A DNA stretch of 62,000 nt from Acanthaster planci. Taxonomy: Eukaryota; Echinodermata; Asteroidea; Valvatida; Acanthasteridae. The notes below the pieces were generated by a model, which made no database searches, was not told where the DNA came from, and saw only the letters and a list, made by a program, of their open reading frames with translations. Below are positions 59,186-62,000 of the stretch, in pieces; the first letter of the stretch is position 1, and each line of letters begins with the position of its first letter. The DNA lies in the NCBI RefSeq assembly GCF_001949145.1, contig NW_019091395.1:1595659-1657658 (forward strand), read 5' to 3'. The position numbers and the translations under genes are program-made.

Positions 59186-59999
59186 AGAACTGTGATCGGA
59201 CAACCAACCAACCACAGTGTACAATCATTTCAAGGTCTACAGTCATGGAATGTCCCTTCACTGCGCAGACAAAACAAAGATAGCATACCAAGAATTGGGA
59301 ACATGTGTGAAGCACATTTCAATTAAAGAGATCTTGACTGATACATAATTATCTCAAACAGACGTCCCTAGCGTAAATTCACTCAAAGCAGCATGAGATG
59401 GTTCACACATTGTAGAGGGCTCACACCACACCTCGACAGATGTCATGCCACGAACACAGGGGTTTAAAGAGAACGTAGTTGTCTTCAGATTGATCAAAGT
59501 GATTTCCAAGCATTTACAGCAGGCGACTGGTTTCTACTTCGGAGGTGTATACTGAGCAGAACCACTGTGGTACACCTGGTAGTTTTTGAACCATCACAAA
59601 TGCTGTGATGCGCGGGAAAGGTCCTCTTTACTCTCAAGACTCAAGGAGTGCTTTATCCTTTGAATCATAACGATTTTTATCGTTTATGCTGATTTGCCTT
59701 CAAGCAAGCGTGGACAGTCAATTTTTTTTATTTAGTTCATAAATAACAAAGGGAATGACAATAAGACTCCGTTATAAGTTCACTTTAACATTAAGTTCGA
59801 AAAGAAAAGGCTCGAACTTGCCGTTTTGGGATCTCACATTATATCCACGAGATAAATAAAGACACGTCATGGTCTAACTCAAAGGCTAGGTATTGTTGCA
59901 CGCCTGCCAATCATGATGCAAGGAGAAAACCCTCTTACTTTTGCCTGTCTAACTCCTGCAGTAAAATACTAAAATATTACCAAGTCTGATCTAGCACGA

Positions 60000-60240
60000 G
60001 GAAGTCACGATCGATTACCGGTGCGCGCCTGATCAGTGTTAATTAGGAGCAGCAGCGAGAATTGACGGGGAGACAACCCCGTGTCAAAACTCGTTGGACC
60101 GGTGGCTTGTCAGGCCCAACACGCCCAGCGGAAAGCGGCCCTGACTGCTGTATAATGATGCTGAGTCGCTCCCACATAGTGACAATCCAACCGCTAATTG
60201 AAAACAACTTGTGAGCATTGAATGAGTGAACAAACTTCGT
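60000..60240. promoter_or_regulatory. Candidate upstream regulatory island
   Basis: A GC-richer, repeat-free block about 1.4 kb upstream of the proposed first coding exon. It contains ATCGATTACCGG, GTGTTAATTAGGA (60036-60048), a hairpin GACGGGG-N6-CCCCGTGTC (near 60065-60087), TGCTGAGTCGC (Maf/AP-1-like) and CCGCTAATTG. The cluster looks like a conserved non-coding element; function not shown. Confidence 0.3.
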
Positions 60241-60249
60241 AATGAACTC

Positions 60250-61350
60250 AGTTTATTCAGTTGTCATATAACAGTGCAGTGCCACATCGACAATTGTAAG
60301 CACCGCCTCTGAACGTGGAGTGTGGAAACAACACACGGGAATACTAGCCGAAATAAACCTAAAAATGACATTGACAACATCCTCTGAAAAGGTCAAAGTT
60401 TTGCAAAGAACGTCTGATACATTTATTTTTATTCCAGTTTTACTTTACTTGAAACATTCGAACTTAATGGACATGGTGACATCTTTGTCACATTGTTATC
60501 TCAATACATCCACTACTTACACCGATTTTTGTGGCACATTTTATGTTCATCAGCCCAGCTCATTTTTTCCACTAAAATCGCCCCACTGCACAATAAAACC
60601 TTGACAAATGTCACGCACTTTCAAAGGAGTCCATCCTAAACCTACAATTTCTTCAAAATATTTTGAAAAACAAGGCTCCCAACAACGACGACAAAAAGAA
60701 ATTCTTGAATTTTTGTCTCCCTTGGTGGTGCCCGCTCCGTCACCAGATCCAGCAGCGGGCAAACAACAACAACCGGCCCCGTGGAATGTTATGAGAGGAC
60801 GGCCTGTAATATCTTGGCTACACGCTATAAGAGTTGGCGGGGGGCCCGGCCTGTTGGACCAGAAAAAGTAGGAAAATAGTACAGTGCACTTAATCACTCA
60901 CTTGCAACGAAAAGGATGGGAGTTCAGATCTAAACTGCAGTTGAGCGTGAGATTTTGGTGCAAGGGAAATATTGGTCACGAAGGGGATGAAGTGTCTGCA
61001 ATCGTGACATTTTTCCGACTGTGTACTGCATGACTGCTCAGCTCCATTTTTTTCCGTGTAAAACGCACATGTCCGTAAATCTGGAACCGCGGACACAGGC
61101 TTTGTGAAGTAGAACCTGACGAGATTTTGGATGAGGTGCAGAACAATAAAATCACAATAAAATCTCTTTCGAAGCGTCACTATATAATAAAGTTTGCTGA
61201 GTAATAGATTAAGAAAACATTCAGCTGTTGGAAGCTTGCCAGCGCAGCCTCTCTTCTGAACCACCCTATTTTCAATATACTGGCTTATAGGTAAGGGTCG
61301 AAGACAAGGCGTTAAATATAAGACCAAATATAAGCCCAATTAGACACGTG
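60250..61350. other. Right-end flank without recognised gene
   Basis: ORFs at 60320-60604 and 60608-60871 (plus) and 60890-61339 (minus) have no recognisable domain and no paired splice sites in matching phase. They are treated as chance. Nothing else was identified. Confidence 0.5.
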
Positions 61351-61351
61351 A

Positions 61352-61522
61352 CTTTGACATATTTTACTGAACAAAGCTTGTTGAGATTACATTTTTTACT
61401 GAACAATCCTTTTTGAGATTACATATTTTCCTGAACAATGATTATTGGGATTACATATCTTACTCAACAGAGCATTTTCAGATTACATATTTTTTAGTGA
61501 ACGATGCTCTTTGAGATTACGT
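61352..61522. repeat. 32-bp minisatellite, about five copies
   Basis: GATTAC recurs at 61385, 61417, 61449, 61481 and 61515, giving spacings of 32, 32, 32 and 34 bp. Between them runs a diverged unit of the form ACATATTTTACTGAACAATG plus CTTTTTGA. A preceding partial unit begins near 61352. Confidence 0.88.
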
Positions 61523-62000
61523 AAGCTCCCTTATTTTCTAGCAAAGCCTAATCTTCCCCAACTTTTCCTCTTCTTGTGTATAAAAATTAACTTAAAACGA
61601 AAACTTGAAATGCAAATTTTCGTTTGAAAATTGCAAACAGACATCCCCCCTAAAATTTAGAAGATCGGCTCTTCTTCTTTTCAGAAACGATTTTCAGGGT
61701 AATAATATTACTAAACATGACATTTAAATTACATTTTCCTTTAAACACATAACAGCAAGCAATCTGATCTTTGGAAACCTCAAAGAAAATTAACTTATCC
61801 ATTGTAGTGTGTATTTGCAACTGTTTAGATCATCCCTTCTCCCAAGCAGATGGCAAAATGTCCAACTTTCTTATCACGACACTGTATTTAAGCTTGAAGG
61901 TCGCCTTCTGTACCTTTTGCACTATGGGACGATGAGTCGAGCATCAAAGGTCTAAACTTCCCAGGATGCAAAGCAGCTGGTAACCGGCTCTTCGGATTGT
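61523..62000. other. Right-end AT-rich DNA
   Basis: No exon, RNA gene or repeat is recognised in this last stretch. Confidence 0.6.

Noticed and set aside
60320-61339. Three ORFs of 87-149 codons at the right end
   Set aside because: No domains, no compatible splice sites and overlapping orientations.
1-62000. CRISPR array, bacterial operon or ribosome binding sites
   Set aside because: The sequence is eukaryotic: spliced homeobox gene, LINE relics, MITEs and long non-coding DNA; no regular repeat-spacer array is present.

Overview
This is nuclear DNA from an animal. It is AT-rich and mostly non-coding, with introns that follow GT-AG rules, several degenerate non-LTR retrotransposon remnants, small inverted-repeat DNA elements, satellites and one short assembly gap. 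One gene can be supported firmly: a minus-strand Alx-type (Aristaless/Cart1 family) paired-like homeobox gene with four secure coding exons and one probable first coding exon. The residues of the homeodomain and the mobile-element families suggest an invertebrate deuterostome, probably an echinoderm or hemichordate. That is an inference from remembered family resemblance and was not tested by a search.

Layout. 1-37.5 kb is the 3' flank of the Alx gene. It holds no convincing protein gene, only one weak terminal-exon-like ORF near 3.6-3.9 kb. It carries a CR1/L2-like LINE tail (4.4-4.7 kb), a C/A-only satellite with higher-order structure (9.0-9.3 kb), several inverted-repeat elements clustered at 9.4-15 kb (one containing the NNNN gap), and GC-richer islands at about 31.1-31.5, 32.2-32.45 and 33.6-33.9 kb. 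The second of these packs homeodomain, Sox and Fox consensus sites into about 50 bp. 37.5-58.6 kb is the Alx transcription unit (minus strand). Its introns are about 0.7, 11.7, 1.1 and 6.5 kb, counted from 3' to 5'. The 11.7 kb intron contains candidate regulatory islands and a 5'-truncated Rex1/CR1-like reverse-transcriptase relic. The 6.5 kb intron contains a large foldback (arms of roughly 430-480 bp). 58.6-62 kb is the 5' flank. It has a possible TATA element, two copies of a 13-bp motif with a TAATTA core, and a 32-bp minisatellite at the far end.

The deduced Alx protein is about 372 aa (about 410 aa from an upstream in-frame start). It has an acidic, serine-rich N-terminal half, a Q50 homeodomain split by an intron between residues 46 and 47, a Ser/Pro/Met-rich tail and a C-terminal OAR motif. 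All intron phases join consistently. Such proteins bind paired TAAT sites as dimers and control mesenchymal and skeletal programmes in deuterostomes.

I did not find a new enzymatic or defence-type system. The least expected signals are statistical or structural: strong excess of the palindrome TAGGCCTA (8 exact copies) and of AGCGCCCTC (6 exact copies over both strands), the intronic foldback, and the compact TF-site cluster near 32.35 kb. Most of the window is non-coding, and short ORFs there were treated as chance unless something else supported them.
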